Source: Augochlora pura
Lineage: Eukaryota; Arthropoda; Insecta; Hymenoptera; Halictidae
Assembly: GCF_028453695.1 (NCBI RefSeq)
Contig: NC_135776.1
Location: forward strand, 6,084,663 to 6,148,662
Length of the DNA stretch: 64,000 bases
Reading direction: 5' to 3'
The position numbers and the translations under genes are program-made. Under the pieces are notes generated by a model that was given only the letters and a program-made list of their open reading frames with translations, did not search any database and had not been told where the DNA came from. Positions 50,414-63,898 of this stretch are shown here, one piece after another (the first letter of the stretch is position 1; each line of letters opens with the position of its first letter).

Positions 50414-50541
50414 ACTGCGGATTTTATGCAGTTACGGAATTAATTGCGATTTCGTTCTTGCGTTTCGCATCGAAGTTTTATGCTGTGCGAAACGCAGGAA
50501 CGAAATTGTAATTATTTCCGTAACTGCATAAAATCTACAGT
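50414..50541 (+). repeat. Long near-perfect hairpin, 57-bp stem
   Basis: Bases 50414-50470 pair with 50485-50541 around a 14-base loop. Counting pairs one by one gives only two true mismatches (50418/50537 and 50440/50515). Five other positions are G-T or T-G pairs, which are G-U wobbles in a plus-strand RNA. The stem carries the TAGACTG family core at both ends. It could be a young foldback or MITE copy or a transcribed hairpin RNA. The stem is longer and better paired than most animal pre-miRNAs, so an endo-siRNA-type hairpin fits better than a classic miRNA. Confidence 0.75.
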
Positions 50542-52650
50542 TTTTTTGTACTCTAGAATCCATATACTCTTAATTTGACGTAATTTGTTATTAGGCTATG
50601 GATTTTATGCAGCTGTGAAATGAATTCCAATTTAGTTCTCATGTTATGCACGACATAAAGCTTTGATGAGATTTTTACGCTCGAGAATCCAATATAGTCT
50701 TCAATTTTGCTGAATTTATCATTAGACTGGGAAATCTATTTAATACAAAATTAATTGCAACTTGGTTACACTATATAATGTGGTTATGAAATTAATTATG
50801 ATTTGATTCCTATAAATTGCACATTTTATTCATCAACGTGCTGCAAATTTTGTGCAACTCTGACATACATGAACTGTGACCTTGTTGAAAATTAATTTCG
50901 TCGGATCGTTGTAAAAATCGCTGATTCCTAAAACAGTATGAAAAAATGCTTTGCCAAAGACATGCGGTATTGAGTGTGCAGATTCCGACGCGGATCTAAT
51001 TGCATTTTAAACGAAACCATCGCGTCGAAAGTGCGCGCTCATTAGGTCCATTATAACAGAACGTTAGAAAAGTATGTAGTGCCTTCTTGGATTCACACAT
51101 TCGATCAATAGTAATGATTTCTCACTGTCTACTCTAACGAGGCAACGGGAGAAATGCGAGACAATGGACGGTCTGGCGGACAATTACTTGAAATTTAATG
51201 AACAATAACCGAAACACGTCACCGAATGCACCAAGCCTAATTTCAAAGAGCGCAGTATCTACTTTCACTTGATCTAATTGTTCTTTTTCTTCCAACGATA
51301 CCATTCTGTTAGAAAATGGAAAACAATTCGAAGCTGTTCTTTTCTACATTTGACAAATTCATAAAATTTTAAGATTCGAAAAATCGTAGGAAATATAAAA
51401 TGCTTCACGAGATTATATGTTCCAACAAATTTTCGAAGCGCTTCGAAGTACAATACTTTCGAAGATTGAAATCTTCCGCCAACGATGACATAAAAATTAA
51501 CATATAAGAATGCGCAGACATCGTACAGTATGTTAATTCGAATGTCGTCCAATCAGCGAGCCAATTAAAGCTGAATTTCATTCTAAGAGCAATAAAACGG
51601 CTACAAAAGATCGTGCATGAAATTTTATGGGGTCGTTACATGGAGAAACCATTGGTCTTTAAATGCGTGGTGATTCGAGCCACGAAAAAAGAATTGTTTA
51701 AACGTCGTAAACACGGTTCGACCAGAAAATTCAAAACAAAAGTTTTACGAAAAATGAAGTCGGCAGTTCCGTCCACCTTTTTACACTGTTTGACCCAAAT
51801 TTTTTAATTTACGAACACTGAAATTATAAGGATACATTTATGGAGAACTTGTTTGATTTCGTTTCTGAACAAATTAAAGTGTCTAGAAAGAATACCATAA
51901 AGAGATATGATAAAAGACATTGACAACTGAATGATCGAAATTTCTGTCACAACCTATCACCATTCGAGTTTTATAATTTAATAAGAATCCGGAAATTGTA
52001 TAAACATTTATAAAACAGGTCGCACAACTACACCTCTCGATTTTAATTCGACTGAATCGAACGCTTGAGTTCCATGAAATCATCGAGATCGCAATCTCGG
52101 CTACACGCCGCAGCGTGCCAGTCGAAGTGTTAAAGGATTCGTATAAACGATGATTCAAAACTGTTAACCACGGCTGCAAACTGAAAGTGGCCGGGCTCCG
52201 TTGGCCCAAGGTTGCTGATGCTTTTCAAGCTTCGCCAGCGTTCGAACGTAGGCGTGCATTGTCATAGTTTCGCGTTGTCCGAGTTCGAATGCAACATCGG
52301 CTCCGACGATAACTCGGCGTTAACACGGCGAAACCGGATATAATATTCAAAACGATCCGCAGTCGCGGTTTAGGCGAGCCGGCTTTATCTTCGCAGCCCT
52401 CGCCGGGCCGCTATCTTTACTGTCTCGCGCAAATATTCGCGCGGTAATTCGCACCGCTGAATTTTTACGAGCGCACACGCGTCGCCGCGACTCGATACAA
52501 ACGCGACGACGCGAACGCAACACGCCCTGGCGCTTCTCTTTCTCAACGCGGGTCGAAAGTGAACAGACTTGTTAATTTACTTAGAAACTGTGCCTGCGGA
52601 ATCGTTGTCGAACACGGATTTCACTCCGGAGACCTTGCGCGATCCTACAG
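50542..52650. other. Non-coding; diverged copies of the hairpin arm, then a GC-rich patch
   Basis: Half-copies of the hairpin unit occur at about 50590-50650 (TATGGATTTTATGCAGCTGT) and 50700-50760. The patch at 52.2-52.56 kb is CpG-rich without a supported exon. Other frames are short and random. Confidence 0.45.
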
Positions 52651-52975
52651 TCTCGCAATTTTCCTCTGCGCATTTTCTTTGCGATTTCTCTTCGAAACGT
52701 TTCTTTGGACATTCTTTTTACAATTCCTTTTTCCTATCTTTTCGTACAATTTTTCATCGTAATTCTTTCCGATTCTCCTCGACGATCTTTTCGTCCAATG
52801 TTTCTCTGCAATTTTTCTTTGTAATTAAACTTTGGAATTTACCTTCGCGATTTCTCTTTGCAACTGTCGTTCGCAATTTCAATTTGCAGATCTTTTTCGC
52901 AATCTCTCTGTCCAATTATTCTTTGCAATTTTTTCTTGTGATTTTTCTTAGCAATCTTTCATTTTTCTTTACGAA
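52651..52975. repeat. Decayed 13-bp minisatellite, array 2
   Basis: About 24 units of the T/C-rich 13-mer, clearest at 52800-52960 where units ending GTAAT, GGAAT, GCGAT and GCAAT follow at exact 13-base steps. It has the same consensus as array 1. Confidence 0.8.
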
Positions 52976-55900
52976 TTAGTCTAGAAATACGGCAAATTGC
53001 GTAAACATTCGCAGACTGTTGATTAAAATTGAACGACCTGAACAATTTCAATCGAGGAGTCCACTGGTTACGCAACTTTCACAGCAGCACAATGCCCTTT
53101 ATTATACCTACATGTTCACGTTTATTCAATGCGAATTTCGCGGTTGTTCCTATTAATCCTCTTTTGTTACTTCACACTGTTTCGATTTGAATATCAACTC
53201 GTTCCGTTTTGTATACCTGAATAGAATGGAATAATGGCGTCGTTGTTTGTTGCGTTCTGTTTCTACAGATTATAGTTGTTCCTCTCTCATGCAATCGTTT
53301 CTACATCACAGCACAATAAACAGTTTAGATAAGCGTAGCAATTGTTTCATCAAAATTTAACTTCCTCGTTTTGCATCGCTTTAGCTTCTGCTAATTTTTA
53401 ATTACATTCCCATATCGCATGTTCTCTCTCACATCGTTTGCAATTGTACTAATTTCTATACGAAAGATTTAATTATATACGAGAGATAATTACACACTAT
53501 TTTAATAGTGTTACTTATTATTAAGTAAGGTCTAATTTTTAATTAAAACCTTTCATGCTTCTTCATTCGGCTGTGCGACGAACAAGAGACGAATCCGTTC
53601 CTCTAAAAAAAGAGCGTGTAGGTGTCAGAAGGCGTCCACGATTGAAACGCGTCCATAAATGGAAATTGCGCGAACGCGGGGCCCGCGTGCGGCCGCAACA
53701 AGAAAATTGAATTATCGGAGCGATCGTTCGCAGTATTGGTTGAATAATGGCAGATAAACAAAGGTACATAATCGCGTAACACGCTTTCTAATGCCTGCAA
53801 CGAGCTCGGACGAGTACGAGCACCGTGCATCCATCCAGTCGCCTCGCGCGGCCCGAAAGTGGGACACGTTCGGCTAGCGCTTTTTAACAGTTCTGACAAT
53901 GGGTATAAGCGGCTTTATTGCATCGTTTACATCGAACAGTTTTTCTACATTTTTTTTTTATTACGGCGAGCTGAGTCATAAGCTTCTTGGAAAACGATGC
54001 TGAGCCTGAATACCACGGCAACGACTCCCCCTGCGCGGTAATTATTCAATGTTCTCTCTTCCCTACTTTGTTGAATCAGCCTCGCTGATCGCTAATTTGT
54101 CTTTCGAGGAACATGAAAAGCATTGAGGTCACTGGAATTGTTGCTAAGATTATATTATATCGTCGATGTAATTATCTCGAGAATAAGCAAAGCTTCTAAT
54201 TTTTATTATAAATCACTGAGATATACTGAAATTATTGATGTCTTGTTAGAGTAAATGTGATACACTGTTGAAACCCCGTAGAGGCGTTAAATAAGATCGT
54301 TTGTACTCTATAAAGTTGTTTCGTCTCCGAAGAAACTATTTAACAGCGGGCGGATCGTAAATAATCTCGATATTACCTGATGACAAAAAACATGACACGT
54401 TAAACCTACACTGTACTAATGGGCATTATATAAACCTGTTTAGCGGCAGATCTTTATGATCTCGCGTCCACAGAAATTAAACGAAAGTTATAGCTTTCTT
54501 TGATGCGTGTGCTGTCTCCAAATAGAAAATCGAGAAATGAGAACGTGGACTGGCTGGAATTCGATATCAAATCGATTACGACGTAAAGAAAATAAATCTC
54601 GCCGGTGCGCGAGAAAGAACTCGCACGTAACTACTACGACCACCGTCGGCAAGAAAGTAAATTCTCGGGAAGAAAAGTGCGGCAGTAAAATCGATGTTTA
54701 TGATACATCGACGCGCTGGATAATTAACGAATTAACATAAATTAGAAAATCTGTTGTTCGCGGAATTTATGCGTGGCGAATTCCGCTTTAGCGCGCGGCC
54801 GTTCGGCGGAAAACAATGCGCTATTAAAAACACGTACTTCGTAACGAGTCCGCTAATTATACCTGCGCGTTTTCTTTGCTGATATATCGATCGAGGATTT
54901 TTCTACGTTTACAAGAAAAGTATGCTACTGAAACATGCAGACAAAAACTTAGAACATAGACAAAGTTTTTGATAAAAATTGGCTCCGACTTCGATCGACG
55001 ATGACAACGCGAGAAATCATCTTTTTACAGTGGCGAGGGTGAATAATTTTCTATTCGACCTATTTTCCCGATCCATCGACTATGCATGATTTCATCGTCT
55101 TTTAAAAACAATATAAAATCATAATTTTAATTCTGTTAACAGCGCAAGCACTGTTCAAACTCTCGACGCATATTGTAAAATACAAAAAGCTTGGGCATTG
55201 TAATCTGAATATCCAATATCTTTCTGTATCATCTCCGTCTTCCCGCAAGACAACGTATTTACACATTCATGAATATAAAGTATGCACTTCTCAGCATACC
55301 TTCCTCCTTTAATTACACCATTCCAGAAGTTAACTCGTCCACGAACATGTTCATCGTGGAATGCACATTGTTAAGCCGCAGATTTATGCATTCGCTCATA
55401 AACGCAGCAGTGGAAGAATTCAGACGATCGATTAACATCGATGCACGATAATTACGAAAACAATGAGATATAATGTATACGGTTGATTCTCATTCCGTGT
55501 AACCGGTGCAGAATAATTTGATGTTGCGTAAAAAAATATGCTATCTGCGAGTTCTATTTTCTATATTGCACGTTTGTTGTAGACGGCAGGGAAGTCACTG
55601 GCGCTTCCTTCTCTTTTTTATATGAAGACGTAACGCATTGTTCAAAGACGGTTCAATAGTGTGAAAAGTATCTTCTTGTTCGCCTTTACAGGGCTTGCCG
55701 CGACTCATTAAGATGACGCGCGTCTTCTTTCGTCTTCTTCCTACTGAAAAATAACTTCCGCTCGCATGTTCCTGCTCGTGCAGCTAACACAGGCATCCTG
55801 CTTGCCAGGAATTAATTATAGCCATGTGCATCGAACTAGTTTAGTGGTAACAGTACTTCGCGGATGTATCCGAACACGTTCAAAAGTTATGTAGTCGGTC

Positions 55901-58900
55901 GATTTTGTTGCAAAAGCTTCCACGATTCTATTGTTTTATGTGCCGGATTTATTCTGCTCGTCTGTGCTCTTATTATTTTATACACTAGCTAGAATCGTAT
56001 GAGATTAATTACTTCTATATAATAATGTTAATTAATAATGATAATAATATCAATAACTGCTGTATTCACCATTCAACAAGTTCTACATAGAAATGATTAA
56101 ACTCGTACAGCGCCTGCCTCCAACAAGCGAAAAGAAGAGCGTGCATAATCAATATTTTCCGAGAAACAATTGAGCCCAGTCTCACAGCGAAAGTCCAGAG
56201 CCGAGAGAGGGCGATTAGTGAAAACGCTTGTTAATTAAAAATTAACCGTACGAAACAGCTGCAAATGGTTTCACTTAATTTCCACTGGCATTGTTCGGGC
56301 TGCTTCGCGCACAGATACGGAGCTGCTTCGCAACATCCCGTTTGAAAATTCGAACAAAGAGGCATATTTCGGAAGCGCAGAAATTTGCAAAATCGTTCTC
56401 GGATGTAAATGCAAATGTATGAGACTAAATTAATGAGTCTCGGATCGCGAGTGGTTTACCATGAGCGATGGGAATTCGACGGCGTTGCATTCCCGATGCG
56501 GGAACGCTCTAACGTACATATTTCTTTTTAATCGCCATTAATTTTCCGGGCCGATTTCCCGTATTGCGCAACGCGACCGATCCGGATCGCACAATATGAA
56601 ATCTAAGAAAATAATGATCGAGTCGCGAACTTACTCACGGCCGTGTCGTAATGCCGGCGTAATTATACCACTCGCTGAAATCATCAAACCACTGTATACT
56701 GATGCAACCAGCTTCATTTTCGTCTCGTTCGAATGTGATTCTATTCGCGATGCTAATGACACGAAGAAAATTATCGGTTGCGACGGAGCGGACAACGAAG
56801 CAGAAAGCATGTGCCATCGGGATTTGCATCGTTAAGTCTTATGGCTGTTTTTAACCGCAATTAAGACGTAATCGAACTACAGTCGTTGGTTTTTATCTGA
56901 AACCCGCAATCGTTTTTCCAGGATGATGTTTTAAATACAAACATTTTAATGATATAATATAAATAATGTAATTATTATACTATACAATATACCGTATTAT
57001 AATATTATTTATATTTAACACACAGTTTGAATAAAACGCATGTGAAATACAAAGTGATAATTATATTAAATAATATATCATATGTAATTACAATATATAA
57101 TATATAATAATAATAATGTAATCAACACTTCGCATTTTTTAATGTCGCTGCAGCTGTTTCACACCAGCTTGTGCGTTAAATATAAGTAACGCAATCATTG
57201 CCCCGCAATTTCGGTGAAATTCAGAGCTGCAGGCGTTTTACACGAAACCGTGAATTAAATGTAAATTATTCTCCTACGTATTTTGCGTACTGTGTAACAA
57301 CATAATTATTACGTGCATCATTTTCTGTGCACAATTTGGCTGTTGTACGCATCGCAATTGCAGCAGCGGATTGCAAAACTCCGCGAGGTGAATAGTTTAT
57401 AAGATACGACAGGAAATATTAAAGCAATTAGTTAGCTAAGTGTTCGATTGCTTCATTCCGCCAATACTAAACGGTGCATTATGTAATGATATTTTTAATT
57501 TACTGTGCCGGATCGCAGATTTCTTTCTTTAGTCATTCGAATGGTATGAAAGTAATGTGAACTATGAATGTTACTTAAACCATGAGCGTTGCTCGCACTA
57601 TAAACGTGTAACATAAACTATGAACGTGATTAAGCTGTGAGTGTAACACAATATTGAGATACGGAAAATTCTTGTTCTTTGCACTTTCTCTTAAAATATT
57701 TCTAACACTTTGAAATTTCGTGCAACATATTTAACCATTTGCGCTCGAATGGCATCACTAACAATTGCTACAACATTTTCCAAAAGTAGTTTGTATATTA
57801 TTAAATTAATTTATACTTGAAGAATTGTTAAAAATTCAAGTACTATTAGATTAGCTCCGAATGCAAATAGTTAACACGTCGTCTAATCTTTTGTTTCAAA
57901 TGAATTCTTTCAAGTTCGTACATTTGGATTTCAGACGCGTTGTTCCAAATAATTTATTGATACAGTCGAGTACAGTGTTTCATACTTGACGGAATAATGA
58001 TTAATATATTGACGGTCCATCATCTTGCCGGAAAAATGGTTTGCTTATTACCATATTCATGGAGAGATCCATGGAGAGATCCATGGAGATATCCGTGAAC
58101 ATATCGGGATAACGTTGCGGCATCAGGTCTTGTCCTATTCTCCGATTTCGGGTTTGCATTTGCGACGCCTCGCTCCCAGTTATACTGCTAATTTCGCTCC
58201 TAATTTTGATAAGAAAATACTCGTTACGATTCGTACAATAATCATTGAAAGCGATTCGATAACTCTCGAAATTTCCTATATCTTTCCTTGTAACTCTTTG
58301 TGCACACGGTCGATAAGTTTATCTCTGACCTGATGTACCATCGTTTCATTTTTCTTTTTATCATTTCGTTATCAATAATTCCCTGCTATCTTGGCCGTCG
58401 TCGCCATGTTCATTATATGAAAAACAACTGTTTCGTGATCTGTCTAAAATTATCAGTACCAATGCAATTACATCGCTATTGCAAAAAATATATTCATTAC
58501 TTCAAGCGATAACTGATAAGTATTTAAAGATTCAATAGGAAACGATCTCTCAATTTCTTGTAAAAGAATTTCAGAAACTTTCTAAAACAACATTCGTCAG
58601 AATGAATCCTTGTTCATGAGATTTTATTCGCGGTAGTGCAGTCCATGCAATTCTAACTATACCAGCTTGAAAACATATATTATGTACTACCAAAACTTTC
58701 TGCAAGTATGTTTTTAAAAAATTTCAAGACTCGCTATTCTGTTTCGTCGACCGTCGCACGAAGGCAACGCGTGCCATTGATATTTTCCAGTAAATGACTC
58801 AGAACCTAAGCGCAGCTCGCGGGACAATAGTCAGCGATCTTCTAACGTGAAAGTGTGGGCATTTCCACGCGAAGAAGATCAACGTCAGAGATAACGATTT

Positions 58901-60269
58901 AACGGGCCGGCGAAGAAGAGGACGAAGAAGACGTCGGCGGCGGGATGCATGCGCCACACACGGCGCGGCGCGGCACAGAGAAAAGGCTCGCAGGACGAGG
59001 GAACTTTTACTTTCCAAAGCGATGAGTAAAACCGTGCGTGACGCGGATCTCGTAGACGCGTGTTTACGCATCTCGCCGAAGAAAGGCCACTCGCATGATT
59101 AAATCCTATGATTTCTTATGCTTGGACACGTCTGAACACCGCGTCCCCACGAATGTGAAACTGAACCGAATGAACGGTTTGAAAATACAATGGGGATGTC
59201 CTAAGGGGAAATTAGTCAAAGGGAAATCACAGTCAAGGGGAGAATATTCAAATAACTTTGATTACTCGAATGGATAAATAATGCGCATTTTGCGTACTTC
59301 TGGAAAAAATGACTAGCTAAAATATGCAATCGCGAGGACATAAAAAGAATTCGATAATACATTTATCTTATTGGGAAAAATATATTTCCATTTAATTTCA
59401 TTTCTTTCGAATCGACTTTTTTAAGCAACAACAAACCAACGTCGAGATCGCGAGAACATTCGAGAAGGAAATTTTGCTAGAAAACGCTGACACAGTTCAG
59501 CAGAGACGAGCTGCGAGAAACCGAAAAATTACAGAACCGAGACGCGGTGTAACATCGAGCATGAAAGACGATTTAATTAACAGGTTAATCCTGACGGCAA
59601 ACAACATTTTTTTTGTCGCTCATTACATGGGAAAGATTTTCTCCAGAGTCATCGTTCTATTGCTCCGTCGCAGAGACGAGATATTAATCACGATAGCGAA
59701 GAACGGTATGCTAGACCGTAAATGAATATTCATGCGGATGGACGTTAATGTCAAATACCGAGAGCCTATTCCTCCGTTTGATGAAGATGAAACGTAGCTA
59801 CCTTATAGGGGACTTGTCGTTGACCTTGAATACCACGGAGTAATAGTACTTGACCAAACATAGCGCTAGCAGGGTCCTCGGGAACGAGTGACACGTGGCT
59901 TCGCCATTTTCCTTCCAATAATCCTAATGATACAATTTAGTTAGCGCGAATAGAAGCTCAAGGCTCTGCCGTCTTTAACGAAAGCCGTATAGGCTCGATC
60001 GAGCAATTTTTCTTCTATCGATCCATGGTACACACGTTGATAAATTATGCGAATCGGGCACCCGCGCGGAAACATCAATCTAGGGAACGGTTAATCAAGT
60101 GTTAAACGAAACTTAAGCAAACGAGGCCTAATTGAGCCGGCGTTCCACTATTATAAACACCTGACAATCGATCATAAATCAAACATAAGAGTCTATGAAA
60201 CACGCGATACGGGGCCTCTCAAGGTGCATCGCACGTGATAGAACTCTAGAAAAATGTTGTTAACGCTAA
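52976..60269. other. Non-coding stretch
   Basis: No exon supported. It contains an AT-rich tract at 56940-57120, a roughly 20-bp tandem motif (AACTATGAACGTG-like) at 57555-57650 and a triple 12-bp repeat at 58058-58093. The GC-rich spot at 58.9-59.0 kb is purine-rich and non-coding. Confidence 0.45.
58058..58093. repeat. 12-bp tandem repeat, 3 units
   Basis: CATGGAGAGATC occurs twice, then CATGGAGATATC. It keeps the frame and gives HGEI-HGEI-HGDI inside a random open frame. Confidence 0.85.
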
Positions 60270-60569
60270 ATGAATCACGAGGATGCAATAGCGTCAATGT
60301 CGTCGCCATTTGTCGCGATGCTTTTGCTGCATGGCATTGATGATATTCATTCGAAATTATTCCTCTCTCAAGTACTTTTACAAATAGTTTTAGATGATCT
60401 CTCTGATACGAGAATTCAAAATGCTACAAAATCTAAGGTCATTCGAATCCTGCACTATGTTACACACGTTTCACGCAAGCATAACGTTTCATTGAGGCAC
60501 ACACTGTTACACGTTGTTAATCATTTCATCAATTCAGAATTTTGCTTCGCTAATGGCCTTCATGGTTGA
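60270..60569 (+). CDS. Unassigned single-exon open frame, 99 codons
   Basis: The frame runs from ATG at 60270 to TGA at 60567-60569. Composition is unusually protein-like for this neighbourhood: it alternates hydrophobic and polar residues as in amphipathic helices (for example SQVLLQIVLDDLSDTRIQNA), with a His-rich C-terminal third. There is no signal peptide, recognised motif or splice context, and codon use is AT-rich unlike the coiled-coil exon. It may be a small lineage-specific gene, a relic or chance. Confidence 0.15.
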   Translation: MNHEDAIASMSSPFVAMLLLHGIDDIHSKLFLSQVLLQIVLDDLSDTRIQNATKSKVIRILHYVTHVSRKHNVSLRHTLLHVVNHFINSEFCFANGLHG

Positions 60570-63500
60570 AATCATTTATGAAATCTGACTTCCATTGTTA
60601 TGATACAGATTTCATCGCACAGTATACTAATCAAGCTCTAAATTCGTACGCCTTTATATTGAACAAAGGGCTCGGAAATCTCACAGAATGCGAAGTTGAA
60701 AAAAAATGTAGTGTAACCTGATCACATGCTTAAAACTAAAGCACCCAACTTAATATAAATAAAATGACGATATAAGCAAGTGACCTAATATAAATAAGAT
60801 AAAATACTATAATACTAAAGTAAAAAGAAGGCGGTAACAATTTGATAAAAAAAGAGATAGCTGATAAAAAGAGGTGGCAAAAATTCGCACAAAACTAGAA
60901 TCACACAACTGTCGTAAATCAATGCCCGATAGAAAGTTCGCCCGTCGAAATGCGGTTCGCGATAGCATCGGCAAGTTCACGAGCACAACCCGAGGCGAGA
61001 GTCTTGATAATCGAGTTTTCCATTAAAGCTCGGGCGGTTCTGTTCTTTTTTTTTTATTTCCCCCTCCCGCGGACTATGATCGTGACTGGTTCCGTTTCCG
61101 ACCTCGTTCGAAGTTCGTAAAATTCTTCGCGCACTTAATTGCACAGAGCTCGAGGAATCACGAGACACAGAAGCGTGGCTCTGGCTGTTCCTTCGGCGCA
61201 TAATGGAAATTTTGCGAAGCTTATCGGCACGCCACAGTCGCCGGGTTTAACCCTGCGCCATGCCTCGCGTATCCTCTATTACTGTACCACGGATAATCGA
61301 CCGAACGCCCCAGCCGAATCCATATTCCGTGCCAGGATGCACCTGCCTACCTGACAAACCGTCAAAGTTACGCCGCGCGAGGTTCGCGGGCGCGCTTTCG
61401 TTGGAATCTCGGTAACAGGAAGTAGGTGGACGGAAGGAGAGGATCGCGACCCGGTCGCGTAACCGCAGGATCGGCCTAACAAGAGAAATTTCTCCTCGTT
61501 GCTCGAATTTCTGTCCACATAACGAACGGAGAAAGCGCACCGTTTTTTCTTTCTTGTCTTTTTTTTTTGCCCCTCGTGCCACGGTTGCCCGACGCCGTTC
61601 CATCATCTCGTCATTTCTCGGCTTTACGTCAGGAGTTACGCGTTGTGCAAGAGCGCACGAAATTTCGGGTCCACGGGACGCTGAAGAGCGAGCACAGTCT
61701 CAGAGCTCGTCGGAAAGTACCGCGTTGAATTTATGACATAATGTACGATAGGCATTAACGCACGGTTCAGATATTACGCTTCGTCTCAACCCTATAAAAC
61801 CACCAAAAATACGTCTGTTTTCATATACTGTAACAATGTTAATAATATTAATGATATACACAATATTAGTGTAATATTATATAACATTATACTAATATCG
61901 TATCAGTAATATTATATAATACTGTTAATATTGATATATTAATAATGTAACTGATTCAATTAAATCTATTTGTAACATTTGATCATTAAAATGATTAAAA
62001 CACAAATCCAGCTCCGCAAACATCGCGAGACATCTGGTAAACAAGCCCGCTGACATAAGTTCCGTTGCACCTATATACGGAATCGTCTTTCGCTCCAGAC
62101 ACAATGGGCATTCCTTTCGCGAGAGACAAAGCCCGCTATAAATAACAGATGAAATTTATATTTCAATGTGCATTACCTCACAACCACTTTCTCAAATGAG
62201 GTGATCGATAGATACAAACGTGCTCGAACACAGGCGGGCGCGCGCGAGCGCGGCGTTATGCTCGTACGAAACGAATGAGTCACGATCAGACGTAACCACC
62301 GCTTGGGTAGAACGCAGCCTGTAATCAAATAGGATCTCCGTACGATCCAGTGAGCAAGACGCACACTCGTGAAAGTCCCAGCACCTCGCGTTACGAGCAA
62401 GAAACTTGTTCAGTTACACCCGACCCCCTGAATATAATAAAGGCCCACAGGTAACTCCGATGGAAATTGCTGATCGGCCGGGACCGTTCGCAACATGGAA
62501 AACGCGGCGTGATACAGTCCGAGGGATGAGTACGCAGGTGCTGATGACACTCGATACTCCATTTCGAATCCGCCACCCTCCTGCCAGCGACCGCGATTCG
62601 ATTTCATCGAGAACCCTGTCGCGCGATTTATCGTGTCGATCGGATTCGATCCGTTATCTTTGGAAGCCAATGCAACGTGTGAATTTGTTCCCATTTCTGC
62701 AATTTATTTGTCATTTTCCTTTAGCTTTTTAAGCTATAGTAATTGTAAAACTGAAAATATATTTGCAATGGAATTGATCGCCTTCGTTGCATTTCCTTCA
62801 CTAACACAGAAACGTAAAATATATTTATCATTTCGTAAAAATGAAGAGCACGATGACAATTCGCGATACTCATTTTGTAGCTTGGACCTTTTACTTTCGT
62901 CAACCACTCGTCATTTGGTTCTAGACCGATTCTACATAATGCACAGAAGGAGACAGTGACGACATGTCATTCCAAGAGGAATGTATATCGTTTGACAATT
63001 ATAGATAAACTATAACATCTGTAGAAACTGTGACAAATTTTTGTTACGATTAAATCTGCCATGAATTCGAAGATTGAGACTTCACCTTTGCAACATCGCC
63101 AAGAAACTTGCTGTACAAATTTTTATTACGCCGTTTTACGCAACAGAAACGCGAAAGATACCACACGCGTTGTAAAAAATGGCAACCTCCATCAATATAC
63201 TCGACAGTTGAAGTATTAAAAAGTACTCTAATGCTTACCGGCTTCTAATGCCTTTTACAATCATCTTTCCATTATATTCGTCACATAGATAATGATCCTA
63301 GACCATCAAATACACGTTAGAACCGCAGAAATGCTTCCAGAGTTCCATAAAACACAATGATAATACAAGAATCGCAAATGCTTAATTATGAAGAGTAATC
63401 AAGAGACTACTTTATCATCAGGCACAAGAAAGTCTGATTCAATCCACAGCTATTCTAGTCTAACGCTGTTAATCGACGATATGCATTCAATTTTGCTAAC

Positions 63501-63898
63501 TGTACATTTACAACATTCGAAGCGGTCGGAGGAGCCTAATCACGAGAATTAAAGAAAAAGCCATCGGAGTCTAGCCATAATAACCATTGAATCCTGCAAT
63601 CACCTTCGCCGGCTGCCAACTCATCCGAGCATGGTTGCCAAGAAAAAATAATTGGAACGGCTGGTGACTGATCCGAGGTGAAAAGTGCGCATTCTAATCC
63701 CTTTCTTCGCGCGTTCGGAGGAGGAAATGGATCGTAGAAATCTCGGTGGAAAAAAAAAATGTATTGCAGGGAAACTGAGTCGACCATTCGGTGTACAATA
63801 ACGACCGAGAAAGTTCTAGTCGGACACACTGTTATTTTCTTTCGACCATCGTTTCCTCCTTCCTAAGACTTCTAAAGGGTTCGTCGTAATTCTCCTGT
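60570..63898. other. Non-coding stretch, upstream region of the right-edge gene
   Basis: A GC-rich patch at 61.0-61.7 kb carries overlapping frames on both strands. An AT-rich block at 61826-61950 shares TACTGTTAATATT and ATTATACTAATAT words with 20.64-20.78 kb. The last 350 bases would hold the promoter and 5' UTR of the exon at 63899; no clear TATA box or initiator was identified. Confidence 0.4.

Noticed and set aside
55841..55905. tRNA-like A box (TAGTTTAGTGGTAAC)
   Set aside because: No matching acceptor stem, anticodon arm or B box follows, so it is not a tRNA gene and is too weak to call a tRNA-derived SINE.
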